From: Rosellinia necatrix
Taxonomy: Eukaryota; Ascomycota; Sordariomycetes; Xylariales; Xylariaceae
DNA: 64,000 bases
Assembly: GCA_021209875.1 (NCBI GenBank)
Contig: JAGYVD010000004.1
Coordinates: forward strand, 930,001 to 994,000
Direction of reading: 5' to 3'
Positions 1 through 13,900 of the stretch are shown here, piece after piece. The first letter of the stretch is position 1; each line of letters opens with the position of its first letter. A program made the position numbers and the translations under genes. The notes beneath the pieces were generated by a model. That model searched no databases. It saw only the letters and a list, made by a program, of their open reading frames with translations, and was not told where the DNA came from.

Positions 1-1408
1 GTGAGAATTTATTTTTAGATCCGTGTATGATGTTGAACATCGGTTTAATTTAGGCATTAGTTGTTCATTTCATTTGTTGTGTACACAATCGCATTGCTAC
101 TATTTGGATTCTACGATGACTTGCCGGCTGGTGTGATGTTTGGTTCGACTTACACTCATGGCTAGCGGCTCCCCAGCGGACACTCCACGATGATGAGGAG
201 AAAGAGGGGAGGGGAAAATCAACTCGTCCACGGCTTGGCGCTAACAGGATTCGGAGATGTTCCCCTCATATCCATGAGTCCATGCTTCACTCCAACACCT
301 TGTGATGAATGGAGGTGTAGAATATTCTAGAAAGGGCTGGGAGTTTCAAGATCTAAAACGAAATGCTGTACACCATCAACAACGAGGCGAACAAGGTTCT
401 TTGTTACGCGACTCTTGGCTGACAGCAGCCAAGCAAGATGATTGACACCAACTGTCGTCGCAGCCCAAACCAAATGCAAGTTAATATAAGATAGATTAAT
501 GTATGATAACACGATAAAACGTGGACATTGTGAGATTTTAGAAAATAAGGGATGTCGTCAAGACGTAATGCCAACAGGGCACCATGACAGCGAAGCTGAG
601 GGAAGAGGTATATACAATAAGCTGCGACCACATCGCTCTATTTCATACAGCTCAGTGTTTGGGACTCGTTACGTTTGACAGCGCTGGTATGGTATGTTTC
701 CGCATGTTTGGTCGCACTTGGGACCTGGTGGGATATCAGGTGCCTGTTTCAACTACGACGCTCTTAATTGGAATCCAGGCAACAGAATTCTGTAGGTGGT
801 GGAAACGCTGGTCAGTTGATCTGTTTTTTTGCTTCTGGGGACTCCAATGATCATCTGCACTAACTGGGTCAAGCAAGGAGCTCGTTCGATGTGACCCCTG
901 CTTCGACAAGGTCAAGGACAGGCTTGGCAATGTGTCAAGGAAGGCTTGATTCTTGTGGTGATCACTCCAAGGTTCATCTTTACCATCTGGTAGCTGCCAC
1001 AGCATAAGACGCACTAACGTCATGTACAACTTGTGACTTCAGAACCTGACTCCCTTAAGACGAGCTACGTATCGTTGTTGCGAAATCGACCTTCTCCAAC
1101 AGGTATCCCATTACCAACAGAATGTCACTAACGGCCTTATCCAGCCTTATGTCTCCTGTCTGGTTACATCCGGGGATCACGTCTATCATCACGCTGCAGG
1201 ACAAAAGCAATGACATGCGAGCAGATACTGCACTGTAACACGTTGGCGCTTGTCCATTCGGTTGACGTTGTCTGACAGTCAGCCCCTCAAACTTGGTCAT
1301 GGAGGGGAATCGAGGGTCACACACAAGATGCCACGAGGGGTTACCATCGCCATGGCACGGCGTCCAAATCCAGCGCCATGGAAGAACAACTAAGGGATGA
1401 ATCGAGCG
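1..1408. other. Intergenic, no supported gene
   Basis: I see no convincing gene here. The open frames are short, overlap on both strands, and have no recognisable domain or start context. The right-hand end is the probable promoter of the GH93-like gene. Confidence 0.6.
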
Positions 1409-1418
1409 TATATAAAAG
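1409..1418 (+). promoter_or_regulatory. TATA box of the GH93-like gene
   Basis: The sequence TATATAAAAG lies 105-114 bp upstream of the chosen ATG at 1523, a usual distance for a fungal TATA element plus a short 5' UTR. It supports transcription of the downstream gene from this side. Confidence 0.55.
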
Positions 1419-1522
1419 CTCCCCCCATACGGGATCGACAGATCAACAATGGCGCTCAGATGATTCTCCAACACTTCCCGTCTTCCTCCATCGTCACCGA
1501 TTAGATCAGATACCTACCTACT

Positions 1523-2840
1523 ATGCTTTCCGTGGTCTCAGCCGCGGTCTCTGCCTTCCACCACCTGCACCTCCGAGCCCTCGCCTACTTCGCCAGACGC
1601 CTGCCGGGCCGTGTCGTGAACGCGGGCGGCCTCGTGGTAATCGACAGCGCGGGCGTGTACATCCGCGCGACGGCGACGAACGACGGGGGTCTGCTGGCGG
1701 GCTACGCGGCGACCGATGGAAGTGAGCACGTGCTGCGGGTGGCCAAGTCCACCGACGGTGGCCAGTCTTGGCGGGCGCAGGGGGAGGTCTACCGGGCCGA
1801 CCGGACCCTTCACGACGTGGACAACGCATTTCCACTGCAGCTACCGGGCGGCCGTGTACTATACGCTTACCGCAACCACGACCGGACAGCCTCGGGGTCT
1901 CAGTACACGTACTATCGCATTACCATATCCTACTCAGACGACGGTGGCGTGACCTTCAAGTACCTGTCCACCGTCGCCGAGCGTGCCGCCGCCGGCGTCA
2001 ACGGCCTCTGGGAGCCCTTCCTCCGCGTTGCTAACGACGGCACGCTGCAGTGCTACTACTCGGCGGAAAACGGTGCCACAGACCAGGATGGCTTCATGAA
2101 GCAGTCGTCGGATGGGGGACAAACAGTGAGTTGCCATTGATCATCTTCATTGCTCTTATCTGTTTTTTTCTTCAAATCCTAGTGGGTGTGATGAATAGCA
2201 TGTCGAGGCCTTGAATTCCAGCATGGAGCTCATCGATTTGTGATCGGTATTTGAATCATTCGTAATGGGCTTTCGCTAATAGTCGGTGCCACAGTGGTCA
2301 AACCCCATTACCGTGTCGGGCTCCGGCACAACTTCTAGGGACGGGATGATAGGCGTCGCGAAGATTGACAACAACGGCAATCTCATGTAAGTCTCGCATA
2401 CTCCCCATATTGTGGCGCACCAGAAGACGGAGACGTACTGATACTGCAACAGGGCCGTGTTTGAAAATACCGAAGACGGCCGCTTCTCCATCGACTCCGT
2501 GCGATCGCACGACGATGGGAGGAGCTGGGGCGAGCGCGCGAGGTTGTACACGGCCGCGAATGGCCGCGAGGCGATCGCGCCCCAGATATGCAACGTCGGC
2601 GGCACGCTGGTCGTCAGCTTCATGTCGGACGAGAGTGTTGCCAACGCCGGTCCTGATGGCAGCCAGATGAAGGTGGTCACAAGCACGAACGGCGGGAGTT
2701 CGTGGAGCAGCGCCGCGGTGACGGGAGAGGTCGCTTCGCACTGGCCAGGACTGTTTGCCCGCGACTCGACGCACTTTCTGGCTTTGTATTCGAAGGACGG
2801 GGCCGGCGCTGTCAGTCAACTCTACCAACTTGCGAACTAG
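1523..2840 (+). CDS. GH93-like exo-arabinanase / sialidase-fold (BNR repeat) protein, 3 exons
   Basis: Proposed exons are 1523-2125, 2295-2386 and 2453-2840, giving a 360-residue protein. Donors are GTGAGT and GTAAGT; acceptors are CACAG and CAACAG; all junctions keep frame. Five Asp-box-like motifs are visible (STDGGQSW, SYSDDGGVTF, SSDGGQT-W across intron 1, SHDDGRSW, STNGGSSW), the mark of a six-bladed sialidase-fold propeller. The start of the fold (RVVNAGG), the run LHDVDNAFPLQLPGG and the length fit fungal GH93 exo-alpha-1,5-L-arabinanases, which release arabinobiose from linear arabinan outside the cell. The first 30 residues are moderately hydrophobic but contain several His and Arg, so they make a poor signal peptide; an upstream exon or different start is possible. 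A wider sialidase-superfamily role cannot be excluded. The TATA box and the nearby GH54 gene support a plant-cell-wall role. Confidence 0.82.
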
Positions 2841-5621
2841 ATACCCACACAGCACGGTTAATTCATATCACACGGGAATGGGGGAGGGTGCTGGCACTTT
2901 ATTAGTTCCTCGCTACATATTTTGATACTGTTAATAATTTAGTTAGTTAAATAATATGATATCACTTATTATATTGACTTCAAGGCACAGGCACACACGC
3001 CAGAACGGCCAACCGCAGATTCGCGAACCCCGCGAATGGACTGCAAGCAACCCTTCCAAATGCAACCATATCATCACATTCGCCCCCAACGTGCATATTA
3101 TGAGGGCGGGAAGGTGGCTTGATGCATTAAAACCTGACACAATGCTCCGACCCAGTTTTCGTCAAATTCAAGCCTGCTGTAGTATGCTACCTGCATAGTC
3201 CTGCCCAATGGCTTTTGGTCTCCCATCTCGGAGGGATTTTAGCGCATACGTGTTTTCATAACAACCGTGGCAGGTATGAGAAAATTACTGTTAGGACAGT
3301 CATCTATCCAACCGCCAGGTTTCGTTCCTGCGCCTTCTTTTTCTGCTACGCCGTACCCATTCATCAGCACTTCAAGGCCAACGGCACTATCTGGAATCGC
3401 TGGAATGGCATCTACGTTCACCCATTAACCCCTCATAGTGCCGAAACCGATCTGAATTCTAATCCACCAACTCGCTACCTCTGCGGAAATGCTCTCAGAA
3501 CGATTGCTTGGTGCAGTTGGCTGACATAGTATCTCCCCGTCATCATTATGTGATGTTCTATCGTCTGTGTAAGTAATCTAATTCACTAGAGAACCTATAG
3601 GCTACTAGAGTGATATATCAGTCTTATGTTGAGGGTTTCACATATCATTGTGAGCAGTCTCCAGCTTTTTCCGCCTATATAATCTGCGCTAGTTGGCGGG
3701 TACAATAACAGTAGACATTAATAGTAGACAATAAAGAGGCACTTTTAGCACGACCAGATGTTTATATAATAATCATAATGCGCTATCCCAACTGTGTGAT
3801 ACTTGACGCAAAAGAAATACTGAGACCAGCGTCTTGCCGGCGCAAACTTCTCCCTCAATTCCTTACTACACTCCTAGCTCGCAGTTTCATTTGGCGCTAC
3901 GTCCCGACTAGAATATAAGTTTTCGATTTATTGGGCCGGCATACATATATAGGATTATGTAGTAAATGAAGCAGACTTTCAAGTGTTCCGGTCCAGCGGC
4001 CGATTGTGGCGACTCCCCGCGTTGGTCATGTGTGCTACCTCCCATAATTGTTAAGAAAGATTCAAATAAATTCATCAATTGTAGTGAAATTGCGTATCTC
4101 GGCGTCTCATAGGACGTGAGGTATCATGACACGTAGATAGAGAATGCCTATCTTTATTCTCTAGTAGAGGTTCCCAGACCCCACCATTCAACGACTCATG
4201 AGAGGTGTGTTATATGGGGGAAGCAGATGAGTGTTGTTATCATTACATTTATGACTGATTCATTCGGTTACGAGCATAAAATGATGCACTGAAATGGATC
4301 GTTTAAATGAAAACAGTCCCAAGTAAAGGGGCGATACAACATAGGGAAGGATTTGTAGACAGCACGCACAGAGAAGAGATCGTTCCAACCTTTGGCAGGG
4401 CACTCCAGTCTGATTATTCTAAAAGACCCTTGACTAATAAACTAGTACCTTCTGTGTGGTGATAGCAGAAGCGACTACTAAAGATTATCATTCATTTCAA
4501 TATCTGCATGAAGATGTCTTTTCGGTCAAACTAGAGTAGTTGTGGGGGCATAGAGAAATATGGGAATGAGATCAATCACATCTCAGGCCGTATAATGGCT
4601 TGCAATGCACAGCTTTTGGTCTGCGGTCGGCAAAATATTAGCCATATGCCTAAAAGGAAATATATGTACTAGGAAGACGTGGCACGCTTAAAAGTAGAGG
4701 CGTCATCCATGCATGATCGCTACAACTTCACAACCCCAAATATGTGGCTATGAGTCATAATTCTTGGGCCTAACCAACTATATGCATGGCACCCCTGACG
4801 GAAAATATTTCTGAATAGCACCCTGTATTTTCTGCTTTCATGCAAACAGAATGGCCAAATAGATGAAGATGCTCTTAAAAAAAACCAGTCTTGGGATTTA
4901 GAAAAGACATTGAATCATATGATAGGGCTTCAAGACCCCTGCCGTTTGCAATGCCTGCGGGTCTATAAGCAGTGTGACCGGAACGTAATATTAGTTATAT
5001 CAACGTCTAGCATGCACATCAGTCTTCATGCTGCCATGAACTTCTTATCTGCTTTTATAGACGTTGTTATGATGTGTGTGTCCCCATGGCTTAACGAAAC
5101 AGAATACCCCTTCTCTAATTAGCGTGTAGTCCTGTTCCCAACGAACCTGTATACGTTTTCCCGATGTGTACGCAACCTAAAACCCATCGCTAGAAATACG
5201 TTTGGACCTGAATCGACCACTTCATAATCAGAGGAGATTGGTTGGGGCGGTGGGGTGTGTTGTACATCATGCCGCAAACACGCCATCTACCAGATAATCG
5301 TTCCCCCGGTTCAGTGCGGGACAGCGCAGGACGTAGTAATATGCAAAAACGACAGTCACCATTAATAGGCGTGGGGACCTCGCTAATAATATGCATAGCA
5401 TGTCAAGTGATAGGCTGCGCATCAAGCAGTTGTAGGGGCCAACATCTCCAGCTATTCGATATTAATTTGGAGGCTGGGAAAGACCCCTCGGTCTTATCTC
5501 ACTCATCCTCCTCGTACTATATCTGTCACTTCGTCTCTTGTCGTAACAGATTTCGAAATCTTCCACCATAATCAGTAAACTACAGCGCTTTTGTTTAAAT
5601 ATCTTGCATCCGCTTGCCAAC
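2841..5621. other. Long intergenic stretch, no supported gene
   Basis: About 2.8 kb of moderately AT-rich DNA with stops in all frames and no domain-like translation. It is not as extreme as the RIP blocks further right. No terminal repeats or target duplications were recognised; it could be old decayed repeat sequence, but nothing visible proves that. Confidence 0.5.
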
Positions 5622-6089
5622 ATGGCAAAGGGTAAACGGAGGCCCCCAAAGACCTATTCTATGTACCCTTCGAAGCACGACGAGGTCTCCGAAATACTTC
5701 AAGAACATGACCTTGAATTCACATTCCGCAACAACGACAACGACTCTGGGCATATCAAAACATGGAGCACATCCATAATGGGCCGATTCATGTGCCGGAA
5801 CCCGAAATGCGGCGCGAACGGATGGAGCAGTAACCGGATATCCATCGTCATCCGTATGTACCCTCGACACCAATACAACGCAACGGTCTATCACCAGCGC
5901 TGCAAAAGGTGTGATAACCTCAGCAGCCCAATATTAGACGAGACATACGCCGAACGAGTTACGTATTGGCTCAAGAAGTGGTCTGGGATACTGGTAGAGC
6001 AGCCCAATCATTCGCGTGGAAGCAAAGGGCCACACCAGCAAAGCCTATGCGAGGGCTGTAAGGCTGGTCACTGCAGACAGGGCAACTAG
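5622..6089 (+). CDS. 3CxxC-type zinc-binding domain protein
   Basis: A single-exon frame of 155 residues. The ATG at 5622 has a good context (CCAACATGG) and is preferred over an upstream TTG in the same frame. After a basic N-terminus the protein shows cysteine pairs C58/C63 (in MCRNPKC), C94/C97 (RCKRC) and C143/C146 (LCEGCKAGHC). The spacing and the TYAERVTYWLKKW segment before the last pair match the fungal zf-3CxxC family, related to the zinc-binding domain of vertebrate receptor-transporting proteins. The cysteines probably bind structural zinc. The cellular role of the fungal members is not established. No signal peptide or membrane segment is seen, so it is probably intracellular. Confidence 0.8.
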   Translation: MAKGKRRPPKTYSMYPSKHDEVSEILQEHDLEFTFRNNDNDSGHIKTWSTSIMGRFMCRNPKCGANGWSSNRISIVIRMYPRHQYNATVYHQRCKRCDNLSSPILDETYAERVTYWLKKWSGILVEQPNHSRGSKGPHQQSLCEGCKAGHCRQGN

Positions 6090-7140
6090 CCTGAATCAAG
6101 GTAGGGCGCTCTACTTGCAAGCCGCGGGGCCCTAAAAAGTTCCTTGTCGCTGATCGTCCTATGAACAGTCTCGTAGGCTAAGGTATTCCGTCAATACCCC
6201 CAGCTATTGATAGCACAACGCGGACGGCCTTTGGCATAACACTGTGGGCAAATTCGCACTCAAGTTAGAGTCAGGAATGTTGGAATAAATTAATGATTAT
6301 AGGGTATGTGAATATGTCAAGTCATCCACATGCCAAATCAGCGATACGGCTACCTCTGCCTATGTATTTTCGGCAGTATGTTTTTAAGGTATGGGAACGT
6401 GTAAGTAGATCTTTATGGGCGTCGAAGCTGAGCTTTGGAGTCATTATTATATGGCACTCAATACTTAATTCCTGGCTTACAGCAGTGAGCGGATGAACTA
6501 TTGACAAAGTTCGCAGACGCAAACGCTTAGGTCACTTACCCCGCCTGGTCAGATCATTGGGAGTAATATAGGTACACCACCAATGATATTAAATACACGT
6601 CTGTTCCTGATGTGTCCAATAATTTAGAAATTTGATTCCCCCGTGCGAATATCTTCCTAGTGGCATACGTCTGACCGCTCTATCAATTGGATGAATGGGG
6701 AATTGGGCTGCATCCCAAACTTAGCACTTGCCCAATCGACAGTCAAGTCTGTCGCTAGAATATCGAGTTCCGGACACCTATCGTTAGCGATTTTCAATGG
6801 CTATTAACTCCCAGTTCAAATTGTACGCGGCTCTATCCGCAGTCTGGGTGGACTCGGTGTTGTGTCTTCTCGAGACGACAAGCATTTGCCGTTGATGAAG
6901 TGCGACTTTAGGATACTTCAGTGCTGTGATTTCATAAAGTAGCTGTAATATTCTTGACTACCGTAGGTATTTGAATGCCCACCTGTTGTATCAAAGAAAT
7001 GGAATAGATTCATAGCATATATTTCTTTCTTAGACTTAGATGCTAGCAGCTGAACAGCCAAGTCGCCAATAGCTTTAAACGCAATACTATATATCACCAA
7101 AAATCCACATTCTCCGGCTTTGTCTATATACCATGCCAAT
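6090..7140. other. Intergenic, no supported gene
   Basis: About 1 kb downstream of the zinc-binding gene and beyond the 3' end of the split abfB gene on the other strand. It contains only short shadow frames with no recognisable product. The part next to 7140 is presumably the former abfB 3' UTR and terminator. Confidence 0.5.
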
Positions 7141-7780
7141 TCACGCCTGGAATCCAGTATCGACAACAAAACTCACGTCATCGTTAAAAGCCGCCTTCCC
7201 ATCAAAACCATTCGGTCCACCATTACTACCGATATACAACGTTCCACTAGAGTGGCGCCAGTACCGGGCCGGGAAGTTCCAGGAGCGCAAGGCGTTGGTG
7301 CCCGCTGAATTAAGGGCTTCCTGTGAGCAGAAAGTGGCATCAGATGCAAACAGCTTGCTGTCGTCATTCGCATTGACCTGGAGTTTATTGGCGGAATGCC
7401 GGATGAAACTCCCCGGAGCATCTACTGATTCGAAAGACAGACAAGCGCTATTGCCGAGACCAACATGGACAATCCAGCTTGCAGAGTTTCGGAGCGCTGC
7501 AGCGCTTGATGAGGTGACAACCTCCAACTGTACGTTTGCACCCGAGTGAGTGATGTACTTAGTAGTGCAACATGGGGATGTTGTCGCGCGGAAGGTAACG
7601 GTAGAGCCGGCATTGATAGCTGAGCCACTCTGAAGCGCTGCAGCGGCATAGTTCGCCGCGACAATGTTGGCTTGAACAGAATTCTCAGTAGAATCGGAGG
7701 GATAGCCAGACGTCATGACACCCTCGTAAAATGTGCCTTGTCCGGCGTTGCTGTTATCGCCTCCAATGCCGAGAACAATA
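7141..7780 (-). pseudogene. abfB: 3' half of abfB (end of GH54 domain plus arabinose-binding CBM42), cut off by retrotransposon
   Basis: On the minus strand the open frame runs from the insertion point to a TGA at 7141-7143. It begins with IVLGIGGDNSN, the end of the GH54 catalytic domain including the Asp of GGDN that corresponds to the general acid/base of the Aspergillus AbfB structure. It continues through GTFYEGVMTSGYPSD into a C-terminal AbfB/CBM42 beta-trefoil with typical repeats such as SFESVDAPGSFIRH and ATFCSQEALN. No stop or frameshift is seen inside. The 5' half is at 14653-15607 on the same strand, separated by a 6867-bp LTR element and one copy of the 5-bp duplication. Without the insertion the frame would be continuous, about 508 codons, the normal AbfB length. 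Confidence 0.93.
7776..7780. repeat. Target-site duplication, left copy (CAATA)
   Basis: CAATA directly precedes the element's first bases TGTCAAATG. The same five bases follow its last bases at 14648-14652. A 5-bp duplication is normal for LTR retrotransposon integration. Confidence 0.95.
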
Positions 7781-7918
7781 TGTCAAATGTATGTGGGTCA
7801 CTCCACACCTCCGGATATATATTCTACTGAATATCCCAGGTCTTTTGATTTATTTTTGTAACTAATTTTATACTTTGAATATATTTTTAATTATTATAAT
7901 GATTTATTTTTTTTAACA
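7781..7918 (+). repeat. 5' LTR of copy 1 (138 bp)
   Basis: Starts TGTCAAATGTATGTGGG and ends TTTTAACA. It matches 14510-14647 along the full 138 bp with transition differences only, as far as I compared. The outer end keeps its G and C; the inner end is AT-converted. Confidence 0.93.
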
Positions 7919-7934
7919 GGTTATAAGTTTAGAC
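7919..7934 (+). other. Primer binding site, copy 1 (half-tRNA iMet type)
   Basis: GGTTATAAGTTTAGAC follows the 5' LTR directly. The cleaner copy at 18217 reads GGTTATAAGCC, complementary (one RIP-type change) to the anticodon-loop region CUCAUAACC of fungal initiator tRNA-Met rather than to a tRNA 3' end. Internal half-tRNA priming is known from Drosophila copia and Ty5. Confidence 0.7.
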
Positions 7935-10900
7935 TTGCTTATTTATATTGTTTATTTAGTTTTTATTTTTAAACTTAATTAAATTATTTAATCTTTTAAC
8001 CTAAAAAATCTAAAGCTAGAACTGTTTATATAAAAGATTAATATTTAAAAATAAATTAAAAAAAACGCTAAGTTATAAATATAATATATTATTTTGTTTA
8101 AAAATAATATTAATTATAAAATTTATTAAACTATTAATTTAAAGCTTATTAATGTTTATAAAATATAGGACTTATTAAAGCTGGACTATTAGTAATTATT
8201 AGCTATAATTTTAAGCTTTTAGTTTTAAATAATATTAAGCTATTAAAAAAGTTTTATTTTATTTTTTATTTATTAATTATTAAATTTAATAAACTTTATT
8301 ATTTTTAAATATAAAATTATAAGAAAAACAGATTATTATTTTAATAAGTTATTATTATTTTAATTAAATATTTAAAATGTTTATAAATATTTATAAATAT
8401 TTTTATAAAAAACTTTTATAACGTTTTTATATTATTATTTTTAAATAAACGTAATTTTTTTATTTTATTAATAAACTTGTTTTAATTATATTAGATTTTT
8501 TATAAATAACGTTAAAAAAATAATTATATATTTTTTATTATTATAAAAACTTTTTAAAATTTATTATTAAGTTTACGGCTTATATTTTTTTTATTATTAT
8601 TTAATAATATTAAACTTTTAGTTTTAAAATAACTATTTTAAAAGTTTATTATTTTATTTTTAATTTTATGTTTTATATATAAGTAAATATATAAAAAAAA
8701 AAATTAAAAACTTTGTTTTATTTTTAATTTAAATATTAACGCTTTTATAATTAAAAATCGCTTTAAAATGCTAATATAAAAGTAATAGAATTATAAGCGG
8801 CAAAAAAAGCTTAATATTAATAATTATAAATTTAATAAAATTATTAAACGATTATATAAGATTTATTAAAAAAATAAGGGATTATTTAGCAGTATAAAAC
8901 TATAAACGTTTTTTATTTAAAAAAATATAAGTATTAATGCTGGAGAAAAAAGCCGGTAAAAATAATAACGATTATATAGAACATATTAAAACATAAGAAA
9001 ATAAACAGATTAAAAAGTACGCAGCTATATAAATACGTTTTAGAATTAATATTTAAAACTATTTTATAAATAAAATTAAATATAAAATAATATTTTAAAT
9101 TTAAAACGTTATTTTAAAAACTTTAAATTTAAAAAATATTATTTATACTGTTTTATTTGTTTAATAAAATAACATAAGCTTAAAAAGCAGCAGCAGAACT
9201 ATATTAAAGCTTATAAAAAAACTTTAAACTATTTATAATAATATAGCTATTTTAAATATTAACTATATAATTTATAAATTTATATTTTTAATAAATTTTG
9301 TTTATTTTAAGCTTAAACTATATTTTTTTTATTTTTTTAAATAAAACTATTAAATTATTTTTAAAAAGATTTAACCGGCATAATAATTAAAAAAGCTGTT
9401 ATATTTAATAACGTTGTTTAAAAAGCTTAAGTTAAAAAGTAGTTATTAAAATTAATAAAAAATTTTAATATTATATTAGTTATAGTTATAAACTATATAA
9501 GTTGCGGAAAAAAAAAGCATATAGCAGCTAAATATTATAAATTATATTTAAAACTGGCATTAAAAAAAAGTTTTTATTTTTAAAAAATAACTTAATAAAA
9601 ATAAAATAAAAAAAAATATTAAAAAAATAAAAACTTTAATAATAGCTTTAATATAAAATAAACAAACATTTTTTTTGTTACTGCTTAGCCTGATTAAAAT
9701 TAATAATATAATTTTAGTTTTATTATATTTAGTTTTATAAAAAACCTTTTTATAAAAGTGCTTAAACTAAGCTATTTAACGGCTGAATTTAGCGCTAGTG
9801 TATTAAAGTTATATGTTTTAAAAATACGATTTTTTAATAACGTTTTAAATAACTTGCGGGTTGTTAACGCATTAAAGTAATTTTTGCTAGCTAATACTAT
9901 TAAATAAATTGCTTAAAACTTTATAAAGTAACTTAATAACGTTGTTGTTTTTAATTTAAGCTGCAGTTAATATATGTTTTATAAGCAAAACAGGTTTATT
10001 AATTTAAAGCGTTATAATAAGCTAGAGATAATAAAAATTAAAAGTAAAATAATTATATTTAAATAAATAAGAGATTATATTATTACTATTTTTATAAATA
10101 GTAAAAAAGTATAGAATATTTTTTATAAAGCGGTATATTATTTTAAAGCAGGGGTTAATTTAATTTTTATATTTTAATTATTTAAAAAAAGTGCGGAATT
10201 TTTTTTTTGTTAAAATAAAGTATTTAAAGGTAAAAATAAAAAGTGTTTTTTTAACACGCGGATAAGCGGCGGTTTATATTTAATTAATACGCCAAGCTTT
10301 AGTATTAATATATTTAGTTTAAACGTTAGGCTTTACGTTTATTTTATTTTTAACTTTAAAATATAAGTCTAGCATAACTAACTTAAATATATTAATAATT
10401 AAAAATTTTAAATGCTAATAAACTTTATAACAGAAATATTATTTTTTTAAAAGCACTGCTTATATAAAACCTATATTAAAAAATAAATAAAAAAAAAACC
10501 GTATAAAAAAACTTTAGCTAAAAAGACTTATAAACTTAAATTTATTTATATTAATTTTATTAAAATATTAATAAAGCAAAGCTATATTATAAAATATAAT
10601 AGATTTATTTAATAAATAATTATAATTAATAACTATATTTAAAAACCTGGACTTTTTTATAAAGTTTTTATTTAAATTTATTAATATTATTTAAATTTTT
10701 TTAATTAATATAAACGATTAAAATAATGCTGTTATATTATTATATTAAATTAAAAGTTAAGTTTTATAAATAATATGTTTAAACTTATATATTAAAATAA
10801 AAATATTGTTTTATTTTTTTCTGCTATAAACTAATATTAATAAAATAATATTATAAAACAAGCTATAAAAGTTATTAAAAAAATTGTTTATAAACTACTT

Positions 10901-13900
10901 ATAAATATTACAGCTAGTAAAATAAATTTAAAATATTAGCTTGTATTAGTTAAAACGGCAGCATATTTAAAAAACTTATAGCTTAGCTTAAAAATAAAAA
11001 ATAAAACTTTATATAAAATATAGTATAATATTAAACTAAATTTAATATATTTACGCGTTATTAAATTAAACAGCTATTACTTGTTAAAAAAAAAGCCGTT
11101 AATATTTAATAAAAAAATATAAAAATATAAAATATTAAACTATTAAAAAAACAGCGTTATAAATTATATAATACTATTTTTTTTTAGTAAAATAATATAA
11201 GCTAACAATGTTGTTTTTAAAAAACAGCGTATATATTTATTATTAAAAAACTGGTTTTTTTTTTTAAACTTATTTAAAAAACTAGCTAATACTACTATAA
11301 AAGCCCAGCTAGTTATTAAAGCTGTTATAACTGTTTTACGGCCTAAAACGTTAAAATTAAAAAAAAAAAAGTTTTTAGTTAAAAAACCAGAAAACTATAA
11401 AATACGTTTTTAATAAAACTTTATAAAAAAAATATATTATTTAAAACTATTAAAAATAAATAATAAAAACAGACTTTTAAAACTATTTTATAAAACTTTT
11501 TTTAGTATTTTAGCTATTATATTTTAAAAAATACTAGTTATTTTATTTAAAATAACACCGCTTTTATTATTAAAACTATAGTTTTTTAAATTAAAAAACT
11601 TACAGCTTAATTATTAGCTATTTTAAAAGCGGAATAAAAATTAAAAACAATAAAAATATTTAAAAGTTTATTATAATTGTTATTTTAAAAGTTTTATAAA
11701 ATTATTTTAATTTTTGCTTTTAAACAGGCCTATTTAGCTAGTATTAAATATTAGCTGTTAATAGTTTTATAAAACTTTTATTAATATTTTTAAGCTGATA
11801 ATATTATTAGTTAATATAATATTTATATTATTTTTTTTTTAAAGCTTGTTAAACTAAAATTATTAGCTTAAGCAAAAAAAAGCGTTAATTAGTTTAATTA
11901 ATAGAAAATAATAAACAATAAACATAAGTTTTTTATAAATAATAAAATATAAAAACTTATAAAGTTATTTAAAAATAAAAACTGTTTATAAGTAAATAGG
12001 TTTATAAGCTAAAAAAAATTTAATAAAAAATTATTTAATATAAAGCATAATAAATAGTTTAAAGCTTTAAATAAATAAAAAGCTAGATTATAATAAAACT
12101 TTTATATTAATAATAAAATTAATAAATTATAAAATAATTTTTATTATTACAGCAGTTTTAAACTTAAAATTTAAATAAATAAACGTTAAAACAGCGTTTT
12201 TATATAAATTAATAAATAAAAAATTTATATTAAATAATTATTAGAATTTAATAACAGCTTTAGTTATATATGCTGTTTAAATAAAATATTTTATAAATTA
12301 AAACAGTTTTTAAAAATTTAATATAATATTTTTTTTATGTTTTTAAAAAAACTAAGCTTTATATTACTAAATATAAATATTAAAGTATTTATTAAAAGCT
12401 ATTTATATATAGCAGTATATATAAATAATTTATTAATAGCTAGACTTTTAAAATTAAAAATTAATAAGCTTAAATAAACGTTAAATAAACGTTTTAAAAT
12501 AATAGACTTAAGCTTATGTTTATATTATTTAAAAATAATAATTAAAAAAGACCGTTTTAACTGGACGATTTATTTAAAGCAAAATGCTTACGTTAAAAAA
12601 ATATTAAAAAACTTTTATATATAGGAATATATTTTAAACGTTATTTTTATAAAAATAAAACTATTTAAACTTTTATTTATAAACTTTATTACGTTTAATA
12701 AAAATAAAACTTAATATATAAAAGCTATCGGCTTATTAATATATATTATATTTAAAATAAAATTAAATATTATATTTCTAGTATTATTTTATAGTTATTT
12801 TTTAATAAAGCTTAATAAAAACTATATTATAGCTATTAAATATATATTTAAATATTTAAAAAAAACAGCGGATTTAAAATTAGTTTATTATAAAGCTTTA
12901 AAAAGCTTTACCGGCTATATTAATGCTAACTATATTAAAAATTAAAAAACTTAAAAATTAATTTTTAATTATATTTTTTTAATAAGCAGTAATATTATTA
13001 ATTAAAGCTTAAAATAATAAACTATTATATTTTTATTATTTTATAAAACAGAATATATTAATTAAACACAGGCTATTAAAAAAGTTATTTAGTTATAGCT
13101 ACTGCTAAGAAAATTAAATATTAGTAATAAAATTAAAATAATTATTATTTATAACGACAATTAAAAGCTATAATATTAGCTAATAACTTATTATATTATA
13201 TTAATATTAAATATATAATTATTTAACTAAAGTTTGTTTATAAATAATAAGCTGTTAAAAACGTTAAATTATAGTTTATATTAACAGCAGAATAAATCGT
13301 TAATAAATTTATTAAAGCATTACTAAAAAATAAATTTTTTGGTTTTTATAAAGCTATAAGCTTAAAATAAATAAAAGCTATATTATTAATAAAACTAAAG
13401 TTTAACTTTATTATATAATTAAGCAGTATTAATACTATAAAAATTTTTTAATAAAAATATTTTATAATTTATTTTAATATAAACAGCTTAATTAAAGCTT
13501 TTAAGCATTTATAACTAATTTTATTTAATTTTTATTATTTTTTATTTTATAAACTGCTTTAAAGCTTTTTAATTATTAATAAAACAAAAACTATAGTATT
13601 TATTAATATTAATTATTTTAATATATTAAAAAATTATTTTTCGACGTAAAAATAATAAATAATTAACTAGCTTTAATGTTTAATTAGTTTTATAAGCCTG
13701 CTGTAGCTGCAAACATATTATATGTTTATTTAAAAGCTATTTTTTTTTTATATATTAATAAAAATAAAAATTAAAAAGCTTATAAAAAAATGTTAGATAT
13801 GTTTATTTAAAACATTTTAATATATTTTACTGCGTTAAAAAACTAGAAATATATATAAATAAGCTTATTTAATATATTATAAAATATTTAATTAAAAATA

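Noticed and set aside
1055..1474. 139-codon minus-strand frame upstream of the GH93-like gene
   Set aside because: Covers the TATA box of the real gene, contains no motif and is probably chance.
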